21,986 nucleotides of DNA from Bacteroidales bacterium. Its GTDB lineage: Bacteria; Bacteroidota; Bacteroidia; Bacteroidales; UBA932. The notes under the pieces were generated by a model that had not been told where the DNA came from, ran no database searches, and saw nothing but the letters and a program-made list of their open reading frames with translations. The DNA is taken from the NCBI GenBank assembly GCA_004552965.1, contig SFMU01000034.1, positions 1 to 21,986 on the forward strand. Direction: 5' to 3'. A program made the position numbers and the translations under genes. Positions 12,802 to 20,501 of this stretch are shown here, in pieces (within the stretch, counting starts at the first letter, position 1; each line of letters starts with the position of its first letter).

Positions 12802-13416
12802 ATGACCAAGATAGTTTTTGCAACCGGCAACCGCGGAAAGCTCCGCGAAGCGTCGGAAATCCTGGGAGATGGCTTCGAACTGTACACTCCTGCGGATTTC
12901 GGAATAACAGAAGACATCCCGGAGACGGGTGACACGCTGGAGGAGAACTCCCGTCAGAAAGCCGAATTCATCCATTCCCTCAAAGGCTGCGACTGCTTTG
13001 CGGACGACACCGGTCTCGAGGTCGATGCCCTGGGAGGCGCTCCGGGAGTGTACACGGCACGGTATGCCGGCGAATCGAAAGATTTCAACCTGAACATGGA
13101 CAAGGTCCTTCATGAGCTCTCGCTTCTTGAGGCCAGTGGGAAGGCGGTGAGCCGCAGAGCCCGTTTCAGAAGCGTCGTGACGCTGATCCTGGACGGGAAG
13201 ACCTACACCTTCGAGGGTGTCATGGAAGGCGAGATCGCAAGGGAGAAGTCCGGGAACGGCGGTTTCGGGTACGATCCCATATTCATTCCTCTTGAATATC
13301 CCGGCATGACAGCGGCCGACATCACCGAGGAGCAGAAGAACGAAATCTCGCACAGAGGCAAGGCTCTGCGGGCAATGTCGGAATTCCTCAACCGGATCAA
13401 GGGCACGCAGCGTTGA
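12802..13416 (+). CDS. rdgB: dITP/XTP pyrophosphatase (HAM1/RdgB family)
   Basis: A 204-residue Ham1-family enzyme that hydrolyses dITP, ITP and XTP to monophosphates and pyrophosphate, keeping deaminated purines out of nucleic acids. Conserved motifs are KIVFATGNRGK (3-13), CFADDTGLEVDALGGAPGV (nucleotide and metal site), the FGYDPIF loop and SHRGKAL near the C-terminus (nucleobase contact). Length matches the family (190-210). The start at ATG 12802 is fixed by the promoter box only 19 bp upstream and by the family N-terminus. recO follows after 41 bp, and the purine operon beyond, so the gene sits in a nucleotide-metabolism neighbourhood. Confidence 0.95.
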   Translation: MTKIVFATGNRGKLREASEILGDGFELYTPADFGITEDIPETGDTLEENSRQKAEFIHSLKGCDCFADDTGLEVDALGGAPGVYTARYAGESKDFNLNMDKVLHELSLLEASGKAVSRRARFRSVVTLILDGKTYTFEGVMEGEIAREKSGNGGFGYDPIFIPLEYPGMTAADITEEQKNEISHRGKALRAMSEFLNRIKGTQR

Positions 13417-13426
13417 AGCCCGCCCG

Positions 13427-13470
13427 GACAACCTGATGAAACCAAAGCGACAACCCGATGAAATCAAAGG
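13427..13470 (+). repeat. 22-bp tandem duplication over the recO start
   Basis: Copy 1 (13427-13448) and copy 2 (13449-13470) agree at 19 of 22 positions. Each contains an ATG followed by AAA. Copy 2 holds the recO start (13458); copy 1 holds an out-of-frame ATG (13436) opening a 23-codon frame that ends at 13507, inside recO. Confidence 0.75.
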
Positions 13471-14108
13471 CGGAACTGATAGTCATCAGCAGCACGAAGT
13501 TCGGTGAGAACTCCATCGTTCTTCACACTCTGAGCAGGGAATACGGCAGGAGGGGCTTCCTAGTGCGCGTCAGCCCGAAGACGGCGATGGCCCTGTTCCT
13601 GCCCCTGAATATTCTCGAAGCCGAGGTGACCGAGAATCCCAAGTCCGAGCTCTGGTTCGCGAGGAACTTCACCTGCGTCTCCCCGCTGAACTCTGTCAGG
13701 AGCAACATCTACAAGAACACTATGACCCTCTTCATGAGCGAGGTCCTGTTCCGCGTTGTCAGGGACCAGACTTGCGAGGACTGTCTGGCGGACTGGCTCA
13801 AAGGGCAGATCCTGACCCTGGATGCCCTGCAGGGGGACTATTCCAACTTCCATCTGCTTTTCCTGCTCGGTCTCTGCACCGCCCTGGGCTTCAGTCCGGG
13901 GATGGAAGACCTTTCCCCTTTCGTCGGAGAATGGTACACAAGTGTCGAAGCTCTCCTGACAAGGCCCTTCGAAGAGGCCCTGCTGGTGCCTCTGAACGGG
14001 GCGGGGAGGAATGAGATAGCCGAGTCCATACTCCGGTACATCGCCCACCACACCGAGTCTTCGGTCAATGTCCGCTCCCTTGCAGTGCTGCGGGACATCT
14101 TTGCATGA
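13458..14108 (+). CDS. recO: DNA repair protein RecO
   Basis: A 216-residue RecO, the RecFOR mediator that helps load RecA on SSB-coated single-stranded DNA. The N-terminal OB fold is visible (AELIVISSTKFGENSIVLHTLSREYGRRGFLV with VSPKTAMALFLPLNILEAE, about 5-56), followed by the helical domain containing MSEVLFRVVRDQ and SNFHLLFLLGLCTALGF (about 128-144) and ending SLAVLRDIF. The four-Cys zinc site of some RecO proteins is absent, as is usual in Bacteroidota members as I recall them; the protein is slightly shorter than their typical 230-240 residues. The start ATG 13458 lies in the second copy of a 22-bp duplication. It is cotranscribed with rdgB; purM downstream has its own promoter. Confidence 0.88.
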   Translation: MKSKAELIVISSTKFGENSIVLHTLSREYGRRGFLVRVSPKTAMALFLPLNILEAEVTENPKSELWFARNFTCVSPLNSVRSNIYKNTMTLFMSEVLFRVVRDQTCEDCLADWLKGQILTLDALQGDYSNFHLLFLLGLCTALGFSPGMEDLSPFVGEWYTSVEALLTRPFEEALLVPLNGAGRNEIAESILRYIAHHTESSVNVRSLAVLRDIFA

Positions 14109-14182
14109 TGATTTGCATGAAAAGTTGTCGCGTTCTTGCCGAATCTTGGGGTCAGGTTCTTTTTTCCTCTTTCCATATTGGC

Positions 14183-14190
14183 TATCTTTG
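14183..14190 (+). promoter_or_regulatory. -7 promoter box of the purM-purH-purD-folD operon
   Basis: TATCTTTG matches TAnnTTTG fully, 40 bp (box start) upstream of ATG 14223, with start expected near 14197. The short leader shows no riboswitch-like structure. No PurR-type palindrome was recognised. Confidence 0.65.
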
Positions 14191-14222
14191 CATATTGTTT
14201 AAACCACAACACATACATCACA

Positions 14223-15257
14223 ATGGCAGTTGACTACGAGAAGGCAGGCGTCAGCCTCGAAGCGGGCTATGACGTGGTCCGCAGAATCAAGAAACACGTG
14301 GCTTCCACCGACAGAGTCGGTGTTATGGGTAACATCGGGTCGTTCGGAGGAATGTTCGACCTTTCGGTTCTTGGAGTGAAGGAACCGATCCTTGTCAGCG
14401 GGACTGACGGTGTCGGGACCAAACTCAAGATTGCTTTCGCGATGGACAGGCATGACACCATCGGAATCGACGCGGTGGCGATGTGCGTCAATGACGTGCT
14501 TGCCCAGGGAGCGGAACCTCTGGTGTTCCTGGACTATGTCGCCCAGGGAAAGACCCGTCCCGAGGTTGTAGAGGCCATCGTGGCCGGTGTGGCAGAAGGC
14601 TGCCGCCAGGCGGGCTGCGCCCTTGTCGGCGGAGAGACGGCGGAAATGCCCGGCATGTATGAGGACGGTGAATATGACATCGCGGGCTACACCACGGGAG
14701 TCGTTGAAAAGTCCAAGCTCATCGACGGCACCAAGGTCAAGGCAGGCGATGTGCTGGTGGGAATCGCCTCCACAGGTGTCCACAGCAACGGTTTCAGCCT
14801 CGTCAGGAAGATTTTCTCCGACAATGCCCTGGATCTGCACAAAGTCTATCCCGAGCTAGAATCCGACCAGCCTCTCGGACTGGTGGCCCTCACTCCTACC
14901 AGAATCTATGTGAAGCAGGTTCTCGACGTCATCCGCAACTGCGATGTCCACGGAGTCGCGCACATCACCGGCGGCGGCTTTGACGAGAACATCCCGAGAA
15001 TCCTCCGTCCCGGCCAGGGAATCGAGGTCGAGGAGGGCACTTGGACCATCCTTCCGATCTTCCGTTTCCTCGAGAAGTACGGCAGGATCCCTCACAGGGA
15101 GATGTTCAACATATTCAACATGGGCATCGGAATGGTGATCGCCCTCGACGCCTCCCAGGCGCAGAAGGCAATCGACATCCTTGCCTCCCACGGCGACAGG
15201 GCCACTGTCATCGGCAAGGTCACAGACAAGCCTGGAGTCGACATCCACCTTCTTTGA
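14223..15257 (+). CDS. purM: Phosphoribosylformylglycinamidine cyclo-ligase (AIR synthetase)
   Basis: A 344-residue PurM that converts FGAM plus ATP to aminoimidazole ribonucleotide, step 5 of purine synthesis. It shows the VDYEKAGVSLEAG start, the glycine-rich TDGVGTKL motif (61-68), GIDAVAMCVNDVLAQGAEPL, the ALVGGETAEMPGMY nucleotide loop, GLVALTPTRIYVK and the C-terminal HITGGGFDENIPR and FNIFNMGIGM motifs. Length is normal. ATG 14223 is chosen over the upstream ATG at 14136 because the -7 box lies between them and homology starts at MAVDYEKAG. First gene of a four-gene operon, 22 bp before purH. Confidence 0.97.
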   Translation: MAVDYEKAGVSLEAGYDVVRRIKKHVASTDRVGVMGNIGSFGGMFDLSVLGVKEPILVSGTDGVGTKLKIAFAMDRHDTIGIDAVAMCVNDVLAQGAEPLVFLDYVAQGKTRPEVVEAIVAGVAEGCRQAGCALVGGETAEMPGMYEDGEYDIAGYTTGVVEKSKLIDGTKVKAGDVLVGIASTGVHSNGFSLVRKIFSDNALDLHKVYPELESDQPLGLVALTPTRIYVKQVLDVIRNCDVHGVAHITGGGFDENIPRILRPGQGIEVEEGTWTILPIFRFLEKYGRIPHREMFNIFNMGIGMVIALDASQAQKAIDILASHGDRATVIGKVTDKPGVDIHLL

Positions 15258-15279
15258 AAAACGAATCATACTAACAGAT

Positions 15280-16872
15280 ATGCGAGCATTAATCAGTGTC
15301 AGTGACAAGACGGGCGTTGTTGAGTTCGCCCGCGAACTGGTCGCCATGGGTTGGGAGATCCTCTCCACCAGCGGTACCATGAAGATGTTGAAGGAAGCAG
15401 GCCTTCCGGTGACTTCGGTCAGCGATGTCACGGGCTTTCCGGAAATCTGTGACGGCAGGGTCAAGACCCTCCATCCGAAGATCCACGGAGCCCTTCTTGC
15501 CAGGAGGGATATTCCCGACCACATGAAGCAGATCGCCGACAACGGCATCGAGACCATCGACCTGGTCTGCGTCAATCTCTATCCGTTCCGCGAAACCATC
15601 GCCAAACCTGACGTGACCCTCGAGGATGCCATCGAGCACATCGACATCGGCGGCCCGTCGATGGTCCGCAGTGCAGCCAAGAACTGGCAGAGCGTGACCA
15701 TCGTAGTCAATCCGGAGGACTATGCCACAGTCATTTCCGAGCTCAGGGAAAGCGGATCGACCACTCCTGCCACCCGTCTGGCCCTGTCCGCAAAGGCCTA
15801 CACCCACACAGCCCAGTACGACAGCGCGATTGCGACCTACATGCGCGCCCAGGCAGGCCTTCCTGAGAAGCTTTTCCTTGAATATGACATCAAGCAGGAG
15901 TTGCGCTACGGCGAGAATCCGCATCAGGCTGCCAAGTTCTACAGGACTGCCGAAGAGGTGCCATATTCACTTGCCACCGCCCGCCAGCTCGGAGGAAAGG
16001 AACTTTCCTACAACAATATCCAGGATGCCAATGCCGCCCTGAACATCGTACGCGAGTTCAAGGAGCCTTTCGCTGTGGGTCTCAAGCACATGAATCCTTG
16101 CGGCGCCGGTACCGGAAAGGACATCGCCCAGGCATGGAAGAGGGCCTACGAGGGTGACAAGACCTCGATTTTCGGCGGCATCGTCGCTTTCAACCGTGAG
16201 GTGACCCTCGAGGTGGCGCAGATGCTCAAGCCGATCTTCCTCGAGATCGTGATGGCTCCGTCCTTCGCTCCCGATGCGCTGGAACTTCTCCAGACCAAGA
16301 AGAACCTCAGGCTCCTTGTCGTGGACATGGAGGGAGAGGTCAAGGAGCAGATGGCCTGTGTCAGCGTCAACGGAGGTCTGCTCGTGCAGAACCAGGACCT
16401 TGGCATCGTTTCCGCCAAGGCTGAACAGTGCGTGACCGCCGTCAAGCCTTCAGAAGACCAGCTCGAGGATCTGAACTTCACCTGGCGGATCGTCAAGCAT
16501 GTCAAGTCCAATGCCATCGTCGTCGGAAAGGCCGGGATGGTCTACGGTGTCGGAGCCGGTCAGATGAACAGGATCGGTTCGGCCGAGATAGCCCTGAAGC
16601 AGGCAGCCCGCACCCTTGCCGAGGAGGCCGCCGCTGCAGCAGGAGTCGATGTGGACACTCTGGATGAGAAGGAGGTCGCCCGCAAGGCCGGCCTGGTGCT
16701 CGCGTCGGATGCATTCTTCCCGTTCGATGACTGCGTGACTCTTGCAGCCGAGTATGGCGTCAAGGCCATTGTCCAGCCGGGAGGATCCGTCCGTGATGCG
16801 GATTCGGTGAAAAAGTGTGACGAGTTCGGAATCACGATGCTCTTCACCGGTGAGAGACATTTCAAACATTGA
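15280..16872 (+). CDS. purH: Bifunctional AICAR transformylase / IMP cyclohydrolase
   Basis: A 530-residue bifunctional enzyme for the last two steps of IMP synthesis: formylation of AICAR using 10-formyl-tetrahydrofolate, then ring closure. The IMP cyclohydrolase domain is N-terminal (ALISVSDKTGVVEFARELV, SGTMKMLKEAG, RVKTLHPKIHGALLARRD, about 1-195). The AICAR transformylase domain follows, with YGENPHQAAKF (210-220), the catalytic Lys269-His270 in LKHMNPCGAG, SIFGGIVAFNREV and the C-terminal ASDAFFPFDD and FTGERHFKH. ATG 15280 is the family start; an upstream in-frame ATG at 15181 lies inside purM. It is slightly longer than the common 510-530 residues. purD starts 6 bp after its stop, suggesting translational coupling. 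Confidence 0.97.
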   Translation: MRALISVSDKTGVVEFARELVAMGWEILSTSGTMKMLKEAGLPVTSVSDVTGFPEICDGRVKTLHPKIHGALLARRDIPDHMKQIADNGIETIDLVCVNLYPFRETIAKPDVTLEDAIEHIDIGGPSMVRSAAKNWQSVTIVVNPEDYATVISELRESGSTTPATRLALSAKAYTHTAQYDSAIATYMRAQAGLPEKLFLEYDIKQELRYGENPHQAAKFYRTAEEVPYSLATARQLGGKELSYNNIQDANAALNIVREFKEPFAVGLKHMNPCGAGTGKDIAQAWKRAYEGDKTSIFGGIVAFNREVTLEVAQMLKPIFLEIVMAPSFAPDALELLQTKKNLRLLVVDMEGEVKEQMACVSVNGGLLVQNQDLGIVSAKAEQCVTAVKPSEDQLEDLNFTWRIVKHVKSNAIVVGKAGMVYGVGAGQMNRIGSAEIALKQAARTLAEEAAAAAGVDVDTLDEKEVARKAGLVLASDAFFPFDDCVTLAAEYGVKAIVQPGGSVRDADSVKKCDEFGITMLFTGERHFKH

Positions 16873-16878
16873 TGGACT

Positions 16879-18228
16879 ATGGCTCTGGTGTACCACAAAC
16901 CCTTGACCGGCATCGATCCGGACACAGTGTCCCTTGAATCCCTGGTGGGCCGCAGAGTCCTTGTTGTGGGAAGCGGCGGACGCGAACATGCCATAGTGGA
17001 TGCCCTCAGCCGTTCCGGGAGCGTGGGCAAGATCTACTGTGCCCCCGGCAATGCCGGAATAGCCGCCCAGGCCGAATGCGTCCCGATCAGGGAAACTGAC
17101 ATTCAGGCCCTTGTGACCTTTGCATCGCAGAACTCCATCGACCTTACCGTCGTGGGTCCCGAGGTGCCCCTTTCCATGGGCATCGCCGACGCCTTCACGG
17201 CCGCAGGCCTGAGGATATTCGGACCTTCCGCCGCTGCCGCCAGGATCGAGTCCAGCAAGGATTTCGCCAAGAGGCTGATGGCAAAGTACGATGTCCCGAC
17301 AGCCGCCTACCGCACTTTCGACAGCTATGATGAGGCCCTTGAATATGTCAGGGCGGGCAAGTTCCCGGTGGTCCTGAAATATGACGGTCTCGCGGCCGGC
17401 AAGGGAGTAGTCATCCCTGAGAACCTTCAGGAGGCCGAAGAGGCTCTCCGGGACATGCTCCTGGATGATCGTTTCGGCAAGGGGAAGGTCGTCATCGAGG
17501 AATTCCTGACAGGCCCCGAGTTCTCTTTCATGTGTTTTGTAGACGGGCTGAAGGTCTATCCTCTGGCCCTGTCCCAGGACCACAAGCGTGCCTTCGACGG
17601 AGACAAGGGTCCGAACACGGGCGGAATGGGGGCATATTCGCCGCTCCCTTTCATTTCCCGCGAGGATGAGGACTATGCGATGGAGCACATCATGAAGAAG
17701 GTCGCCGCCGGAATGGTCAGCGAAGGCTGTCCGTTCAAGGGTGTGCTTTACGGCGGTCTGATGAAGACTCCGGACGGGATCAAGGTCATCGAGTTCAATT
17801 GCCGCTTCGGCGATCCTGAGACCGAGGTGGTTCTTCCGAGACTCGAGACCGACATCTACCTGATGTTTTCGGCAGTTGCCGACAGCGATTCCTCTATGCC
17901 TCCGGTCAGGTGGGCTGACAATGTTGTGCTGGGTTTCGTGATGGCATCCAAGGGCTATCCGGGCTCCTATGAGAAGGGTTTCGAGATCTCCGGACTAGAG
18001 GATGCAATGTCCGATCCTGCGGTCAGAATCTACCAGATGGGCACGAAACTCGCCGAGGCAGAAGGCCGGGAATCTCCGGTTCTGGTGACCTCCGGAGGCA
18101 GGGTTCTGATGGTTGTCGCCGCTGCGCCTACCGCTCTTGAGGCCCGCGACAAGGCTCTCGCTGCAGTCGGGAAGATCCGCTGCGCGAACCTTTTCAACCG
18201 TACGGACATCGGCCACTGGATTTTCTGA
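16879..18228 (+). CDS. purD: Phosphoribosylamine-glycine ligase (GAR synthetase)
   Basis: A 449-residue ATP-grasp enzyme joining glycine to phosphoribosylamine (step 2 of purine synthesis). The Rossmann-like start RVLVVGSGGREHAIVDAL (26-43) is followed by GPEVPLSMGIADAF, the ATP-grasp segment VVLKYDGLAAGKGVVI, DHKRAFDGDKGPNTGGMGAY and the metal-binding EFNCRFGDPETEVVLPRL. The protein carries about 25 extra residues before the usual MKVLVIG start (MALVYHKPLTGIDPDTVSLE); no internal ATG offers a shorter start, and the codon at 16879 is only 6 bp past purH, so the extension appears real. The C-terminus NLFNRTDIGHWIF is complete. folD follows after 24 bp. Confidence 0.96.
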   Translation: MALVYHKPLTGIDPDTVSLESLVGRRVLVVGSGGREHAIVDALSRSGSVGKIYCAPGNAGIAAQAECVPIRETDIQALVTFASQNSIDLTVVGPEVPLSMGIADAFTAAGLRIFGPSAAAARIESSKDFAKRLMAKYDVPTAAYRTFDSYDEALEYVRAGKFPVVLKYDGLAAGKGVVIPENLQEAEEALRDMLLDDRFGKGKVVIEEFLTGPEFSFMCFVDGLKVYPLALSQDHKRAFDGDKGPNTGGMGAYSPLPFISREDEDYAMEHIMKKVAAGMVSEGCPFKGVLYGGLMKTPDGIKVIEFNCRFGDPETEVVLPRLETDIYLMFSAVADSDSSMPPVRWADNVVLGFVMASKGYPGSYEKGFEISGLEDAMSDPAVRIYQMGTKLAEAEGRESPVLVTSGGRVLMVVAAAPTALEARDKALAAVGKIRCANLFNRTDIGHWIF

Positions 18229-18252
18229 AACACCCGAAACGACATATTCAAA

Positions 18253-19119
18253 ATGGCAAAAATAATAAGCGGAAAAGATCTTGCCGCCTCGCTTAAGGCT
18301 GAAATGGCAGCCAAGGTGGCTGAATATCCTGAAAAATACGGCCGCGCACCGAAACTGGCAGTCATCCTTGTCGGGGATGACCCTGCAAGCCAGACCTATG
18401 TCCGCAACAAGGCCAAGGCCTGCGAGACAGTTGGAATCACGAATATGACGGTCCGTATGCCGGCCGAGACGACCGAAGAGGAACTCCTCTCCACCATCGC
18501 TTCCCTCAACCTGGATGATTCCGTCGACGGAATCCTGGTCCAGCTCCCCGTCCCGAAGCACATCAGCGAGGTGAAAGTCATCGAGGCAATCGCCCATGAG
18601 AAGGATGTGGACGGGTTCCATCCACTGAACACTGCCGCTCTCTGGCAGAAGAGACCGAATTCATCCTGCGTCATTCCCTGCACCCCTGAAGGCATCATAA
18701 AACTCCTGGAATCAGCCGGTTGCGAGATTGCCGGCAAGAATGCCGTCGTGATCGGCAGGAGCCAGATAGTCGGTCTTCCGGTTGCAAAGCTTCTCCTTGA
18801 CAGGAATGCTACGGTGACCATCTGCCATTCCAGGACCGCCGGTCTTGCAGAGATTACCCGCCGGGCAGACATCCTCGTCGTGGCTATCGGCAGGGCAAAG
18901 TTCGTGACCGGAGACATGGTCAAGGAGGGAGCAGCCGTGATCGACGTCGGAATGGACAGGGATGAGAACGGCGCTCTCTGCGGCGACGTGGACTTTGCTT
19001 CCGTCGAGCCGAAGGCTTCCGCAATCACACCGGTTCCGGGCGGAGTCGGTCCCATGACCATCTGCTGCCTGATGGAAAACACCATCAAATGTTTTCTCAA
19101 CAAAGTTGCAAAAGAATAA
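18253..19119 (+). CDS. folD: Methylenetetrahydrofolate dehydrogenase / methenyltetrahydrofolate cyclohydrolase
   Basis: A 288-residue bifunctional folate enzyme interconverting 5,10-methylene-, 5,10-methenyl- and 10-formyl-tetrahydrofolate with NADP+. The signature PASQTYVRNKAKAC holds the catalytic Tyr49 and Lys53. GILVQLPVPKHI, DVDGFHPLN, PCTPEGI, the cofactor-binding VVIGRSQIVGLPVAKLL and the C-terminal PVPGGVGPMT are all present. Length is usual. As last gene of the purM-purH-purD operon it would supply 10-formyl-tetrahydrofolate to PurH. The stop is followed by an 83-bp gap with the promoter of the next unit; no clear terminator is seen. Confidence 0.97.
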   Translation: MAKIISGKDLAASLKAEMAAKVAEYPEKYGRAPKLAVILVGDDPASQTYVRNKAKACETVGITNMTVRMPAETTEEELLSTIASLNLDDSVDGILVQLPVPKHISEVKVIEAIAHEKDVDGFHPLNTAALWQKRPNSSCVIPCTPEGIIKLLESAGCEIAGKNAVVIGRSQIVGLPVAKLLLDRNATVTICHSRTAGLAEITRRADILVVAIGRAKFVTGDMVKEGAAVIDVGMDRDENGALCGDVDFASVEPKASAITPVPGGVGPMTICCLMENTIKCFLNKVAKE

Positions 19120-19168
19120 TAATCGGTCTGTCATGCATTTATTATAGGGATTATTCCTACGGAAATGT

Positions 19169-19176
19169 TAAATTTG
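19169..19176 (+). promoter_or_regulatory. -7 promoter box of the secreted hydrolase cluster
   Basis: TAAATTTG matches TAnnTTTG. The expected start near 19183 leaves a leader of about 20 nt before ATG 19203, marking a new transcription unit after folD. Confidence 0.6.
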
Positions 19177-19202
19177 TGTCAACCACATGATTTGACAGCA
19201 AT

Positions 19203-20501
19203 ATGAGAAATACAGCAGTTGCAATGCTGACATCTGTGGCCTGCTTCGTGGCAGGCCTCTTTGTGTCCGGATGTTCCGGCCGTACCTCCTCCCGGGACGG
19301 GAGGCCTTCGATGGAAAGAGACAGCATTTACCGGGTTACCCTGGAAGGTGAGTCCTGTCCTTTCGCCTCCAAAGCTGAATATGGTGTCTTTGTTCCCGGA
19401 TCCGCGAAGCGCATCCGGGGCGTTCTGGTGCTCCAGCATGGATGCACGATGGAACAGTTCGGGATCACCCGGCCGTACGATCTTCAGTATCAGGAATTTG
19501 CCAGAAAATGGGGCCTGGCCGTGCTGGAGACGGCACTCTACGGCGACTGCTTCCTCTGGCGCGATCCCCAGTCCGGAACCGCAGAGGCTCTGTTCAGCGT
19601 CCTGTCCCTTGTCGCTTCCAAATCCGGTCATCCGGAGCTGGAAGGAGCCCCTTTCCTGCTTTTCGGTCACTCCGGAGGAGGCTACTGGACCCTCGGAATG
19701 CTGAGGGACTATCCGGAGAGGATAATAGCTCTGGTGGCATATTCAGCAGCCTTCGATCCCCAGTGGGACTATCCTGCCGAGGCGGCAGAGGTTCCGGTGC
19801 TGCTCAGGCACGCCGGTCCTGAAGATGCTCCTTTCGCCGCCTGCGAGGCTACCGCCAGGAACACTTTCGCCCGCCTGCGCCTGATGGATGCCCCGGCCTG
19901 CATTGCCTTCACCGAAGGGCAGAATCACAATTTCAGTTATCTCCGCTATATGGCCATACCGTTCTACGAGTCCGCGATGAAGCAGCGCCTGCCTAAGGGC
20001 AAGTCAATGGTGCTCAGGAGTCTGGATCCGAAGAAGACCTGGCTTGGCGATCCCGGGACACTGGAACTGAGCAAGGAATCCAGGTTCGAAGGGGATGCTG
20101 TCGGCCTGTGCCGGTTCGCGGACAAGGCAACGGCTCGGAACTGGAAGGAATATGTCACCACGGGCACCCTTTCCGACAAGACGCCTCCATCAGCTCCTTT
20201 TGGACTGAAGGTCGAAAAGACGGACACTTCCCTCATCCTGACCTGGGATGCGAGGGTCGATGTCGAGTCGGGCATCGCGCGCTTCAACATATTCAAGAAC
20301 AACACCCTTGTGGGCACAGTGCCTGCCGAGGGACCCTATCAGACTTTCGACACCAACGGTGACAACACCTATCCTCTCCATCCTGCGGAACTCAGGTTTG
20401 TCATTCAGGGGACTGATGCGCGCAGCGTCGGTGTGGAAGCAGTCAACAGATTCGGATCAGTTTCAAAACGAACAATATGCAAAGAATTACCATCTTCCTG
20501 A
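19203..20501 (+). CDS. Lipoprotein alpha/beta hydrolase with C-terminal Fn3-like domain
   Basis: A 432-residue predicted surface or periplasmic lipoprotein: hydrophobic VAMLTSVACFVAGLF then a lipobox VSGC (Cys24). The alpha/beta-hydrolase core has VLVLQHGC (oxyanion region, about 74-81) and the nucleophile elbow FGHSGGGYW with Ser157; GQNHNF (His242) is a plausible catalytic His. The acid residue is not certain. From about residue 330 an Fn3-like beta domain follows (PPSAPFGLKVEKTDTSLILTWD minus its first residues, then a DxESGIARFNIF stretch). The shape fits carbohydrate esterases or feruloyl/acetyl esterases of glycan-degrading Bacteroidota, but the substrate is unknown. It overlaps the next gene by 25 bp, implying coupled translation with the SGNH hydrolase. 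Confidence 0.75.
   Translation: MRNTAVAMLTSVACFVAGLFVSGCSGRTSSRDGRPSMERDSIYRVTLEGESCPFASKAEYGVFVPGSAKRIRGVLVLQHGCTMEQFGITRPYDLQYQEFARKWGLAVLETALYGDCFLWRDPQSGTAEALFSVLSLVASKSGHPELEGAPFLLFGHSGGGYWTLGMLRDYPERIIALVAYSAAFDPQWDYPAEAAEVPVLLRHAGPEDAPFAACEATARNTFARLRLMDAPACIAFTEGQNHNFSYLRYMAIPFYESAMKQRLPKGKSMVLRSLDPKKTWLGDPGTLELSKESRFEGDAVGLCRFADKATARNWKEYVTTGTLSDKTPPSAPFGLKVEKTDTSLILTWDARVDVESGIARFNIFKNNTLVGTVPAEGPYQTFDTNGDNTYPLHPAELRFVIQGTDARSVGVEAVNRFGSVSKRTICKELPSS

Noticed and set aside
11519..12805. 428-codon plus-strand open frame opposite the S41 protease
   Set aside because: The minus strand encodes a full S41 protease with signal peptide, PDZ and catalytic motifs. The antisense frame is a by-product of codon use.
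14109..14222. Purine riboswitch or PurR box before purM
   Set aside because: The leader after the -7 box is only about 26 nt, too short for an aptamer, and no conserved purine-aptamer or PurR palindrome is visible.
16450..17688. 412-codon minus-strand open frame across purH and purD
   Set aside because: It crosses two well-supported purine genes and their junction, with no domain of its own.
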